A program made the position numbers and the translations under genes. A stretch of DNA of 64,000 nucleotides from Acidimicrobiia bacterium (lineage in GTDB: Bacteria > Actinomycetota > Acidimicrobiia > Acidimicrobiales > Bin134). Of this stretch, positions 7,908 to 16,667 are shown piece by piece; position 1 is the first letter of the stretch; every line of letters starts with the position of its first letter. The DNA lies in NCBI GenBank assembly GCA_022822905.1, contig JAJDYE010000002.1:1-64000 (forward strand). Direction: 5' to 3'. The notes beneath the pieces are model-generated. The model searched no databases. It worked only from the letters and a program-made list of their open reading frames with translations, and was not told the origin of the DNA.

Positions 7908-10178
7908 CTATTGGTGGCGCATGGCGTGGGCCAATTCGGCATCGAAATCGAAGGGGGGCACCTGCCCGGTCTCGATGACCAACGAGGCCAGGGCCTCGGG
8001 TGCCACAAACGGCGGCTGGTAGTCGTCGCACACCGGGAAGGGGCGCCCATAGCCCACGGTGAGGAAGGCGCTGTCGGGGGCCCAGTTGGTGGGCAGGGGC
8101 AACGGTTCGGCGCCCTGACCGATCTCGGCGTCGTCGGCGGTGAGCGTCACCGTGAACAGGCCACTGTCGGTGGGGGACAATTCCGCTCCCAGAAAGCGCG
8201 CCCCGGTCGGGACGGCGGCGGCAGCCCGGTATTCCCGGCCGTGTACTACCGCTACCCAGCGGAGTTCGCCGTCGGCCAAGAAAAGCGCCCAGCCTGAGAT
8301 CCAGTCTCCCTGCTCGCAGATGATGCCCTCAGCGCTATCAGGCAGGCCGTCGGGGAAGGCGGCCACGGCGCGGTAGCCGCCGAACTGCAACGGCCCGACG
8401 GTCTCATGCACTTTGTCGCCGGGGACCAGCTCATAGCGGGACCTCATCGACATCCAGGGGGCATACATGTGGGCGATGCGGTTGACCTGGGTGTCGTCGA
8501 GGGGCAGCACCCCGTTGCGATCGGCCTCGGCGTCCCACAACTCGACCAGCTCGGCCAGCTTCTCGGGGCGGGTGTCGGCCAGGTTGTGCGACTCGATGGG
8601 ATCGGCCACGGTGTCGAACAGCGCCCACTGGTCGTCGGCGAAATCATGGCTGCCGATGATGTTGTCCCGGTCGGCCGCGGTGAACTGGCTGACGTGGTTG
8701 GTGACCGCCTTCCAACCCTCGTGATACATGGCCCGGCTGCCCCAGCACTCGTAGTACTGGCTGGTGCGAGCGGCCTCGTGATCATCCGAATCCACGATTC
8801 GGCGCATGCTGACGCCGTCAAACGACATCTGCTCCACTCCGCCGAACACCGAAGGGGGCTGCACCCCGGCCACGTCCAAAATGGTGGGCATCACGTCGGT
8901 CACGTGGCTGTACTGATGGCGCAGCTCGCCCCGCGCCGCGATTCCAGCCGGCCAGGACAAGATCAACGGGTCGCGCACTCCGCCCTCGAAGGTGTACCGC
9001 TTCCACCGCCGGAAGGGCGTGTTTCCGGCCAGCGCCCATCCCCAGGGGTAGTGCCCTGCCGAGCGGAACCCGCCCAAGTCGTCGTAATGGGCCAGCTCCA
9101 ACTCCAGATCGTCTGCTTCGTCGCTGATGTAGTGGCGGGGCTGGTTCCAGGTGCCGTTGGGCCCGCCCTCTGGCGAAGAGCCGTTGTCAGAGATAAAGGC
9201 AATAACGGTGTTGTCAGCCTCGCCGGTGGATTCCAGGTGGTCGAGCAATCGGCCGATGTGGTGGTCGGCGTGGCTCACGAACCCCGCGTACACCTCCATC
9301 ATGCGGGCATACAGCCGTCGCCGGTCGGGGTCGATGCCATCCCAGGGCTCGACCCATTCGGGCCGCTCCGACAATGAGACGTCACCGGCGATGACCCCCA
9401 TCTCCTTCTGGCGGGCCAGCACTTCTTCTCTCACCACATCCCAACCCCGGTCGAACTTCCCGGCGTAGCGGTCGATCCACTCCGGGGGCGCCTGATGGGG
9501 GGCATGGGGGGTGCCGGTGGCGTACCACATCATGAACGGCCGATCGGGGTCGGCCAGCCTCAGGTTGCGCAGGTAGTCGATGGCCTGGTCGGCCAAATCG
9601 GCATCGAGGTGGTATCCCTCTTCGGGGGTGGCCGGAGGCTCGATGTAGGTCTGGTCGCGGACGAGCTGAGGGGTCCACTGGTTGGTCTCCGCGTTGATGA
9701 ACCCGTAGTAGTGGTCGAAGCCCATACCGGTGGGCCATTTGTCATACGGACCGGCGGCCAACTGGTCGCGGGGCGTCAGATGCCACTTTCCCACCATGAA
9801 GGTGGCCCAGCCCTCGGCGCCCAGGTACTGGGCCAAGGTCCCGGCCGAGTCGGGGATCCTGCCGGTGTAGCCGGGGAAGTTGATGGGCAAGTCGGGAACC
9901 AACCCCATGCCTACCCGATGGTGATTGCGCCCGGTGAGCAGGCACGCCCGGGTGGGCGAGCAAATCGCAGTGGTGTGGAAGTTGGTGAACCGCAGACCCC
10001 GGGCCGCCAAGCGGTCGAGATTTGGGGTGTGTATGTCGGAGCCATAGCACCCCAGCTGGGCGAAGCCGAGGTCGTCCAGCACGATAACCAGCACATTGGG
10101 GGCATCGGGGTCGTAAGGCCGCGGCACCGGCGGTGATGTGGATTCGGCCAGGGTGAGCCCGATGCGTTGATCCGTCAT
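7908..10178 (-). CDS. Arylsulfatase (sulfatase family, FGly type), paralogue 2 of 3
   Basis: 756 aa, the same length as paralogue 1 and closely similar throughout. It retains DDLG, the formylglycine site CSPTRACLLTGR, GKWHLTP and the SDNGSSPEGG metal motif, so it should be an active cytoplasmic sulfatase. The ATG overlaps the TGA of paralogue 3 (ATGA), a sign of translational coupling. Differences from paralogue 1 concentrate in substrate-side loops (for example NQPRHYISDEADDLELEL) and in the C-terminal domain, so the copies may differ in the sulfate esters they prefer. That last point is inference. Confidence 0.93.
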   Translation of the reverse strand: MTDQRIGLTLAESTSPPVPRPYDPDAPNVLVIVLDDLGFAQLGCYGSDIHTPNLDRLAARGLRFTNFHTTAICSPTRACLLTGRNHHRVGMGLVPDLPINFPGYTGRIPDSAGTLAQYLGAEGWATFMVGKWHLTPRDQLAAGPYDKWPTGMGFDHYYGFINAETNQWTPQLVRDQTYIEPPATPEEGYHLDADLADQAIDYLRNLRLADPDRPFMMWYATGTPHAPHQAPPEWIDRYAGKFDRGWDVVREEVLARQKEMGVIAGDVSLSERPEWVEPWDGIDPDRRRLYARMMEVYAGFVSHADHHIGRLLDHLESTGEADNTVIAFISDNGSSPEGGPNGTWNQPRHYISDEADDLELELAHYDDLGGFRSAGHYPWGWALAGNTPFRRWKRYTFEGGVRDPLILSWPAGIAARGELRHQYSHVTDVMPTILDVAGVQPPSVFGGVEQMSFDGVSMRRIVDSDDHEAARTSQYYECWGSRAMYHEGWKAVTNHVSQFTAADRDNIIGSHDFADDQWALFDTVADPIESHNLADTRPEKLAELVELWDAEADRNGVLPLDDTQVNRIAHMYAPWMSMRSRYELVPGDKVHETVGPLQFGGYRAVAAFPDGLPDSAEGIICEQGDWISGWALFLADGELRWVAVVHGREYRAAAAVPTGARFLGAELSPTDSGLFTVTLTADDAEIGQGAEPLPLPTNWAPDSAFLTVGYGRPFPVCDDYQPPFVAPEALASLVIETGQVPPFDFDAELAHAMRHQ

Positions 10179-12445
10179 TGGTGGCGCATGGCGTGGGCCA
10201 TCTCGGCTTCGAAGTCAAAGGGGGGCAGCTGGCCGGTCTCGATGACCAGCGAGGCTAGGGCCTCGGGCGCTTCGAAAGGCGGCTCATAGTCGTCGCACAC
10301 CGGGAAGGGGCGGCTATAGCCGACGTGGAGGAACGCTCCGTCGGCCGCCCAGTTTGTGGGCAACGGCACCGGTTTGGCCCCTTGGCCGATTTCGACGTCG
10401 TCGGCAGTAAGCGTCACCGTGAACAGGCCGTCGTCGGTCGGGGCCAACACCGCCCCCAAGAAGCGCGCTCCGGTTGGGGCGGGAGCGGTTGCTCGATATT
10501 CCAAACCGCTTACTACTGCCACCCAGCGAAGCTCACCGTCGGCCAAAAACAACGCCCAGCCTGAGATCCAGTCGCCTTGCTCGCAGATGATGCCATCAGC
10601 GTTCTCGGGCACGCCATCGGGGAAGGCGGCCACGGCCCGGTAGCCGCCGAACTGCAATGGCCCGGCCGCTTCGTGCACTTTGTCGCCCGGCACCAAGTCG
10701 TAGCGGGGCCGCAGCGACATCCAAGGGACATACATGTGGGCGATGCGATTGACCGCGGTGTCGTCGAGGGGCAGCACCCCGTTGCGATCGGCCTCGGCGT
10801 CCCACAGCGCGACTATCTCGGCCAGCTTCTCTGGATGGGTGTCGGCCAGGTTGTGCGACTCGATGGGATCGGCCACGGTGTCGAACAGCTCCCACTCGTC
10901 CTCGGCGAAATCGAGGCTGCCGACGATGGCGTCTCGGTCGGCGGAGGTGAGCTGGTTGACATGGTTGGTGACCGCCTTCCACCCCTCGTGGTACATGGCC
11001 CGGCTGCCCCAGCACTCGTAGTACTGGCTGGTGCGGGCGGCGTCGGGATCATCGTCCAGCACGATCGGGCGCATGCTGACGCCGTCGAACGACATCTGCT
11101 CCACTCCGCCGAATTCGGCCGGAGGCTGCACCCCGGCCAGGTCCAAAATCGTGGGCATCACGTCGGTCACGTGGGAGTACTGATGACGCAACTCGCCTCG
11201 CGCCGCGATCCTGGCTGGCCAAGTCAAGATCAAGGGGTCGCGCACGCCGCCTTCGAAGGTGTATTTCTTCCACCGCCGGAAGGGGGTGTTGCCGGCCAGC
11301 GCCCACCCCCACGGGTAGTGCCCACAGGAGCGGAACCCGCCGAGGTCGTCGTAGTGGGACATCTCCAGCTCTAGGTTGTCTTCTTCGTCGCTGATCACGT
11401 GGCGGAGCTGGTTCCAGGTGCCGTGGGGTCCCCCTTCGGCTGAGCCGCCATTGTCGGAGATCAACGCCACCACGGTGTTGTCGGCCTCGCCAGTCGACTC
11501 CAAGTAGTGGAGCAATCGGCCGATGTGGTGGTCGAAATGGCTCAAGAACCCGGCGTACACCTCCATCATGCGGGCATACAGCCGCCGGCGGTCGGGATCC
11601 ACGTCAGCCCAGGCCTCAACCCACTCGGGACGCTCCGACAGATCCACATCGGGTGCGATTACCCCCATCTCCTTCTGGCGGGCCAGCACTTCTTCGCGCC
11701 ACACGTCCCAGCCCCGGTCGAACTGCCCGGCGTAGCTGTCGATCCACTCCGGGGGCGCGTGATGGGGGGCATGGGGGGTGCCGGTGGCGTACCACATCAT
11801 GAACGGGCGATCAGGGTCGGCCAACCGCAACTCCCGCACGTAGTCGATGGCCTGATCGGCCAGATCGGCGTCGAGGTGGTAACCCTCCTCGGGGGTGGCC
11901 GGAGGCTCGATATAGGTCTGGTCGCGGACGAGCTGGGGCGTCCACTGGTTGGTCTGCCCGTTGAGGAAGCCGTAGTAGTGGTCGAAGCCCACCCCGGTGG
12001 GCCAGGTGTGGTAGGGCCCGGCGGCTCGCTGGTCGCGGGGAGTGAGGTGCCACTTCCCCACCGCGTAGGTGGCCCAGCCCTCCGCACCCAGGTATTGGGC
12101 CAGGGTCCCGGCCGAGTCGGGGATCTGGCCGTTGTAGCCGGGGAAGTTGACGGGCAAGTCGGTGAGCATCCCCACCCCCACCCGGTGGTGGTTGCGCCCG
12201 GTGAGCAGGCAGGCCCGGGTGGGAGAGCAAATCGCGGTGGTGTGGAAGTTGGTGAACCGCAGGCCCCGGGCCGCCAAGCGGTCGAGGTTGGGGGTGTCGA
12301 TGTCGGACCCGTAGCACCCCAGCTGGGCGAAACCAAGGTCGTCCAGCACGACCACCAGCACATTGGGGGCATCGGAATCGTAGGGTCGGGCCACCGGCGG
12401 TGACGTGGATTCCGCCAAGGTCAGCCCGATGCGGAGTTCCGTCAT
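10175..12445 (-). CDS. Arylsulfatase (sulfatase family, FGly type), paralogue 3 of 3
   Basis: Third tandem copy. The start is placed at ATG 12445 (MTELRIGLTLAEST), which aligns with the other two; a longer in-frame start would run into the upstream monooxygenase gene. The length is again 756 aa. It has DDLG, CSPTRACLLTGR with the modifiable Cys near residue 73, GKWHLTP and SDNGGSAEGG. A His replaces Asn in GGPHGTWNQ compared with its paralogues. It starts 22 bp after the monooxygenase stop, with only a weak ribosome site, which fits co-translation from a P450-monooxygenase-sulfatase-sulfatase message. Confidence 0.93.
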   Translation of the reverse strand: MTELRIGLTLAESTSPPVARPYDSDAPNVLVVVLDDLGFAQLGCYGSDIDTPNLDRLAARGLRFTNFHTTAICSPTRACLLTGRNHHRVGVGMLTDLPVNFPGYNGQIPDSAGTLAQYLGAEGWATYAVGKWHLTPRDQRAAGPYHTWPTGVGFDHYYGFLNGQTNQWTPQLVRDQTYIEPPATPEEGYHLDADLADQAIDYVRELRLADPDRPFMMWYATGTPHAPHHAPPEWIDSYAGQFDRGWDVWREEVLARQKEMGVIAPDVDLSERPEWVEAWADVDPDRRRLYARMMEVYAGFLSHFDHHIGRLLHYLESTGEADNTVVALISDNGGSAEGGPHGTWNQLRHVISDEEDNLELEMSHYDDLGGFRSCGHYPWGWALAGNTPFRRWKKYTFEGGVRDPLILTWPARIAARGELRHQYSHVTDVMPTILDLAGVQPPAEFGGVEQMSFDGVSMRPIVLDDDPDAARTSQYYECWGSRAMYHEGWKAVTNHVNQLTSADRDAIVGSLDFAEDEWELFDTVADPIESHNLADTHPEKLAEIVALWDAEADRNGVLPLDDTAVNRIAHMYVPWMSLRPRYDLVPGDKVHEAAGPLQFGGYRAVAAFPDGVPENADGIICEQGDWISGWALFLADGELRWVAVVSGLEYRATAPAPTGARFLGAVLAPTDDGLFTVTLTADDVEIGQGAKPVPLPTNWAADGAFLHVGYSRPFPVCDDYEPPFEAPEALASLVIETGQLPPFDFEAEMAHAMRHQ

Positions 12446-12467
12446 TGGATCAGAAGGTAGGCGATGG

Positions 12468-14132
12468 CTACGACGGGATGAGCGCAAACCCCTCATACCC
12501 GGCGGCGGCTACTTGCTCGCACTTCTCGGCATAGTCGGGGAAGCCGGGCAGAGGCATGAACACCCGGGTCTTGCCGGGGATATTGGCCCCCAGGTACCAG
12601 GAGTTGCAGGTGGGATACAGCGTGTAGCTGGCCACCAGATTCACGTGGTCCACCCAAGCCTCAGTGGCCTCCTCGGTGGCCTCGATGTGGCCGTGGCCGT
12701 TGGCCCGCATGTAATCGATGCAGTTGCCGATCCAGTCCACATGCTGCTCGATGCACACAATCATGTTGGCCAGCACCGAGGGGCTGCCCGGGCCGGTGAT
12801 GGTGAACATGTTGGGGAAGTCGGGCACCCCCAAGCCCAGGTAGGTGCGGGGCCCGGCGTACCACTGGTCGGCCAAAGGAAGCCCGCCCCGGCCTTGGATG
12901 TTGATACGGAGCAGCGAGCCGGTCATGGCGTCGTAGCCGGTGGCGAACACAATCACATCGAGGTCGTAGTGGGTGCCGTCGGCGGTGCGCAGGCCATCGG
13001 GGGTGATCTCGTCGATGACGTTCTCGCTGATGTCCACCAGGGTGACGTTGTCGCGGTTGAATGTCTTGAAGTAATCGGTGTCGAGCACCAGCCGCTTGCA
13101 GCCGATGTAGGTGGTGGGGATGAGGCGATCGGCCACCTCGGGGTCTTGGACCGTCTCGCGGATCTTCTGCTTGACGAAGTCGGCAGCCACGTGATTGGCC
13201 TCCGGCGTGCGAGCGATGTCGGAGTAGGCGCCGAGGAAGGCGAAGCCGCCGATCTCCCAGCGGGCTTCGAACTCCTTGAACGCCTCCTCAACCTCGACAT
13301 CGAGCACCGAGCCCTCGTTCCAGTCGAAACGGGCCCCAAGTGCGCCCTGCTGGGTCTTGTTCTGCTCTCGGAGCCGGTGGTAGTCGGCCTTGACCTCTGC
13401 TTGCTCCGCCGGGTCGAGGGGATGATTGCGCGCCGGGATGGCGTACTGCGGGGTGCGCTGGAAAACGGTGAGGTGGTCGGCGGTCTCAGCGATCACCGGA
13501 ATGGCCTGGATGCCCGACGAGCCGGTGCCGATGATCCCGACCCGCTTGCCGGCGAAGTCGATGCCCTCTTTGGGGTAACGGCCGGTGTGGCACACCTCGC
13601 CCCGGAAGGTGTCGACGCCGGCGATGTCGGGGACATTCGACGACGAAAGACAACCCACCGCGGTGATGAGGTATTGAGTGGTGACGTGGTCGGTGTCGTC
13701 GTCGTTGGGAGCGTGGTTGTGGTCGATGTGGTTGACGGCGGGCGCGCTGCTCACCTGCCATTGGCCGGTGTCGTCGTCGAAGGCGGCCTTGGTAACCATG
13801 GTGTTGAACTGGATGTCCCGATACAGGTCGTACCGCTCGGCCACGTGCTGGGCATAGCGGAGGATCTCAGGCTGGCCCGGATAGCGCTCGGTCCACTCCC
13901 ACTCTTGCTCCAGTTCGGGGTCGAAGCTGTAGCAGTACTCCAGGCTCTCCACGTCGCAGCGGGCGCCGGGATAGCGGTTCCAGTACCAGGTTCCCCCCAC
14001 GTCGTCGCCGCGTTCGTATACACGGGCCGTCAGCCCAAGCTGGCGGAGCTTGTAGAGCATGTACATGCCGGCGAATCCGGCGCCGATTACCACGGCGTCG
14101 TAGTGGACAGGGCTTTGGTCGTTGGTGCTCAT
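12468..14132 (-). CDS. Flavin-containing Baeyer-Villiger-type monooxygenase
   Basis: 554 aa. It should use FAD and NADPH to insert one oxygen atom next to a ketone, making an ester or lactone. The first Rossmann motif is GAGFAG near the N-terminus (DAVVIGAGFAGMYMLYKL) and the second is GTGSSGIQAIP. Between them is the fingerprint FRGEVCHTGRYP, which matches FxGxxxHxxxWP except for Tyr in place of Trp. These features match cyclohexanone/steroid monooxygenase-like proteins. It starts 36 bp after the P450 stop and precedes the sulfatases, which suggests joint breakdown of a bulky sulfated, oxygenated terpenoid or steroid. Confidence 0.88.
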   Translation of the reverse strand: MSTNDQSPVHYDAVVIGAGFAGMYMLYKLRQLGLTARVYERGDDVGGTWYWNRYPGARCDVESLEYCYSFDPELEQEWEWTERYPGQPEILRYAQHVAERYDLYRDIQFNTMVTKAAFDDDTGQWQVSSAPAVNHIDHNHAPNDDDTDHVTTQYLITAVGCLSSSNVPDIAGVDTFRGEVCHTGRYPKEGIDFAGKRVGIIGTGSSGIQAIPVIAETADHLTVFQRTPQYAIPARNHPLDPAEQAEVKADYHRLREQNKTQQGALGARFDWNEGSVLDVEVEEAFKEFEARWEIGGFAFLGAYSDIARTPEANHVAADFVKQKIRETVQDPEVADRLIPTTYIGCKRLVLDTDYFKTFNRDNVTLVDISENVIDEITPDGLRTADGTHYDLDVIVFATGYDAMTGSLLRINIQGRGGLPLADQWYAGPRTYLGLGVPDFPNMFTITGPGSPSVLANMIVCIEQHVDWIGNCIDYMRANGHGHIEATEEATEAWVDHVNLVASYTLYPTCNSWYLGANIPGKTRVFMPLPGFPDYAEKCEQVAAAGYEGFALIPS

Positions 14133-14168
14133 GGTGGTTTCAGTTGGGGTCGAGGTATGGAAAAGGGT

Positions 14169-15422
14169 TCAGGCTGCGGGACGGAGCTTGTAGCGCACCG
14201 GCAGTTTCTTGGCCCCGACAACGAGGTTGGATTCGGTGCGAACTATCGGCCCCGCAGGCTCGATCTCGATCACCCGCTCGGCCAACTGCTTTATGAGGGC
14301 CTGGGTGCTGGCCCGGGCCAGATGCGCTCCCAGGCAGTAGTGCTCGGCCCAGCCGAACCCCAGATGGCGGTTGGGATGGCGGCCGATGTCGAAGTCGTTG
14401 GGGCGGTCGAACACCGTCTCGTCCCGATTGCCCGAGGCGTAGAACATCACCAGGAAGTCGCCTTTTTTCACCGGCTGACCGGCCACGGTGCCATCATCCA
14501 TGGCGGTGCGCTTCATGTAGTTGACCGGGGTAGACCACCGAATCACTTCTTCTACCGCTTCTTTGGCCAGTTCCGGGTTCTCCCTCAGCCGCTGAAGCTG
14601 GTCGGGATTGGCCAAGAACGCCTCTAGCGCTCCCGACAGTCCATTGCGAGTGGTGTCGTGTCCAGCGGTGAACACGATGAGGTAGTAGCCAAACGTTTCT
14701 ATTTCGCCCAGGGACTCTCCGGTGGGGAGGTGGGCATGGGCCAACATGGTGGCCAGGTCCTCTTGGGGGTTGGTCCGGCGATCTTTGATGATGCGGTCGA
14801 ACATGGCGTAGAACTCCAGGCCGATTTCCCGGCTGGCCTCATGGCGGCTGTCGGCATCGCGCTGGTAATCGGGGTCGTCGCCGGCCAGAAGCTGCTGAGT
14901 CAGTACCAGCAGGCGCTCTTCGTCTTCTGGGTCGATGCCCAAGATGGTGGCTAGCACCCGCAGCGGATGGCGCTGAGCAATGACATCTACGAAATCGCAC
15001 TCCCCCTCGTCACCCAGGCTGTCGAGCAGGGCCTTGGCGCTGTTGTGGACAATCTCGTCGAGCCGGCTGATGCCCCGAGGGGTGAAGAACCCGCTGGCCA
15101 CCTTGCGGTAGAGCCGATGATCAGGCGGATCCATGCTGATGATCGTCCGCATCTCGCCGATGACGCTGCCGTACTTCTCCAAATCGGCGACCTGTTGGTC
15201 GCTGCGCACCGCGATGCTGTCAGCCTCGTTGCTGAACAGCTCAGGCTGCGTGGAAACCTCGATGATGTCGGCGTGGCGGGTAATGGCCCAGAAGTTCTGG
15301 AAGCCGTCGGGCTCACACCAGTGCACGGGGGAGTTCTGGCGCATCCAGGCCATCACTTCGTGGGGATGTCCGTTGGCGCCGTAGCGCTTTGGGGAGATGA
15401 GGTCTAGGGGGTCGACGTCCAC
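14169..15422 (-). CDS. Cytochrome P450 (bacterial class I)
   Basis: 417-aa soluble P450 from a GTG start. It has the I-helix motif AGHDTT, the ExxR motif in EEVIRWSTPVNYMKRTA and the heme-binding loop FGWAEHYCLGAHLAR with the Cys thiolate ligand. The family hydroxylates hydrophobic substrates using electrons from a ferredoxin and reductase; neither partner is encoded nearby. It is the first gene of the probable P450-BVMO-sulfatase operon. The class resembles CYP125/CYP142-like proteins that act on steroids and fatty chains, but I cannot name the substrate. Confidence 0.93.
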   Translation of the reverse strand: MDVDPLDLISPKRYGANGHPHEVMAWMRQNSPVHWCEPDGFQNFWAITRHADIIEVSTQPELFSNEADSIAVRSDQQVADLEKYGSVIGEMRTIISMDPPDHRLYRKVASGFFTPRGISRLDEIVHNSAKALLDSLGDEGECDFVDVIAQRHPLRVLATILGIDPEDEERLLVLTQQLLAGDDPDYQRDADSRHEASREIGLEFYAMFDRIIKDRRTNPQEDLATMLAHAHLPTGESLGEIETFGYYLIVFTAGHDTTRNGLSGALEAFLANPDQLQRLRENPELAKEAVEEVIRWSTPVNYMKRTAMDDGTVAGQPVKKGDFLVMFYASGNRDETVFDRPNDFDIGRHPNRHLGFGWAEHYCLGAHLARASTQALIKQLAERVIEIEPAGPIVRTESNLVVGAKKLPVRYKLRPAA

Positions 15423-15501
15423 GCCAAAACGTTAGAGGGTCTGCGTTGCTTGATCCACAGCGCAGCGAGAATGTCGTTACCATCCTCCGGCGTGGTGGCG
15501 G

Positions 15502-16590
15502 TCATTGGCTGAGGATTCCGCTGCTTTGGATTATTTCTTCGGTGGTTTCGAAACCGCCGCCGAGGGCGTCGAAATCGACGGAGCCGATGGACAGGGCGGC
15601 CAGCGGGGGCAGCACCGGGTTGGGCTCGACGCCTCCGGCCAGCGGGTATTCGTAGGTGTTGCGGGTGAAGTACCGCTGCACCGATGGGGAGAGCAGGTAG
15701 GCAATCAGATCCTGGGATGCTTCCCGGTCGGACATATTGGTGGTCATGGTGGCGGCGGTGATGATGAGCAGCGAGCCGATGTCCTCGTCAGAAAGGTCGT
15801 AGTTGGCGGCTAGATGCTCCTGTCCGGCCGCTTCGGCGTCAGCCGCCAACCGGTAGTTGTAGTAGTGGTTCACCAGGCCCACGTCGATCTCGCCTCGGGC
15901 GGCGGCCTCCACGATGGCCACATTGTTGGGGTAGTAGCGAGCGTCGTTGTCCACCATGTCGCTCAGCCACTGGGTGGCCACATCGTTGCCGTACTGGTCG
16001 CGGAACACCGTGAACCAGTCCACAAACGATCCGTTGGTGGCCGGAATGGCCACCCGACCCTCCCACTCCGGATCGGTGAGGTCGAATACCGAGGTCGGCA
16101 GCTGGGAGGGGGGCACGATTTCAACGTTGTGAACCAGCACCCGCTTGCGCCCGGAGAATCCGATCCAGGTGCCGTTGGCTCCACGATGGTCTTCGCGCAC
16201 CAGTTCCAACACGCTGCTGTCCATTGAGGTGAGCAGACCCTTTGATTCCAGGAATCCCACCGGACCTGGCGATCGGGAAATGAACACATCAGCGTCCGTT
16301 CGGTCGCCCTCGGTGTCGATCAGAAGGGCCAAGTCGGTGGACGAGCCCCAGCGAACCCGGACTGATGTGCCGCTTTCGCAAGCGAAGGCATCCAGGACCG
16401 GCTTGATCAAGTTCTCACTGCGGCCGGAGTACACGGTGACCGACAAGCCATTTTCATCAGCGCACTTGCCGTCGTAGACGGTGGCGGCAACGCCTTCGAG
16501 TTTGGTGCCGCCGTCGCCACCGCAAGCGGCAGCTAGGAGGGCTACTGCGACCAGCGCGCCAGCCAGCCCATTACGAGAAATCTTGCTCAT
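15502..16590 (-). CDS. Ferric-iron ABC transporter substrate-binding lipoprotein (FbpA/FutA type), orphan
   Basis: 362 aa with a lipoprotein signal (LAGALVAVALLAAACGG). The mature part starts LSVTVYSGRSENLIKPVLDAF and continues WGSSTDLALLIDTEGDRTDADVFIS, typical of periplasmic iron-binding proteins of the FbpA/FutA family. The Tyr-rich iron-site segment VDNDARYYPNN and NHYYNYRLAADA are present. No permease or ATPase gene is adjacent, so it must work with a transporter encoded elsewhere. A DtxR/IdeR-like box lies ~35 bp upstream of the ATG (16625-16643), which supports iron-dependent repression. Confidence 0.9.
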   Translation of the reverse strand: MSKISRNGLAGALVAVALLAAACGGDGGTKLEGVAATVYDGKCADENGLSVTVYSGRSENLIKPVLDAFACESGTSVRVRWGSSTDLALLIDTEGDRTDADVFISRSPGPVGFLESKGLLTSMDSSVLELVREDHRGANGTWIGFSGRKRVLVHNVEIVPPSQLPTSVFDLTDPEWEGRVAIPATNGSFVDWFTVFRDQYGNDVATQWLSDMVDNDARYYPNNVAIVEAAARGEIDVGLVNHYYNYRLAADAEAAGQEHLAANYDLSDEDIGSLLIITAATMTTNMSDREASQDLIAYLLSPSVQRYFTRNTYEYPLAGGVEPNPVLPPLAALSIGSVDFDALGGGFETTEEIIQSSGILSQ

Positions 16591-16624
16591 GGGCGCAGAA
16601 CTCTAGAGTGACTGCGCCAATTCG

Positions 16625-16643
16625 TCAAGTTAGCCTAACAATT
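16625..16643 (-). promoter_or_regulatory. DtxR/IdeR-like iron box
   Basis: The 19-bp site TCAAGTTAGCCTAACAATT matches the IdeR/DtxR consensus (TTAGGTTAGSCTAACCTAA) at about 13 of 19 positions. It has a perfect central GTTAGCCTAAC palindrome, with the single centre base unpaired. On the minus strand a -35-like TTGTCA lies 16 nt before TAGGCT, which is inside the box, so a bound repressor would block the promoter of the iron-binding lipoprotein gene. Confidence 0.65.
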
Positions 16644-16667
16644 GTCGTATGGATGACAAAAGCCCAT

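Noticed and set aside
4994-7935. A ~27-bp direct repeat (beginning ggctattggtggcgcatggc) at ~4994 and ~7906, flanking sulfatase 1 and relBE, looks like attachment sites.
   Set aside because: It is the conserved 3' coding end of sulfatase paralogues (AHAMRHQ-stop) and also occurs at ~10187. It reflects gene duplication, not site-specific integration; no integrase is present.
12405-14627. Plus-strand ORF of 740 codons across the monooxygenase and P450.
   Set aside because: It has no recognisable domain and mirrors conserved codons of the minus-strand genes.
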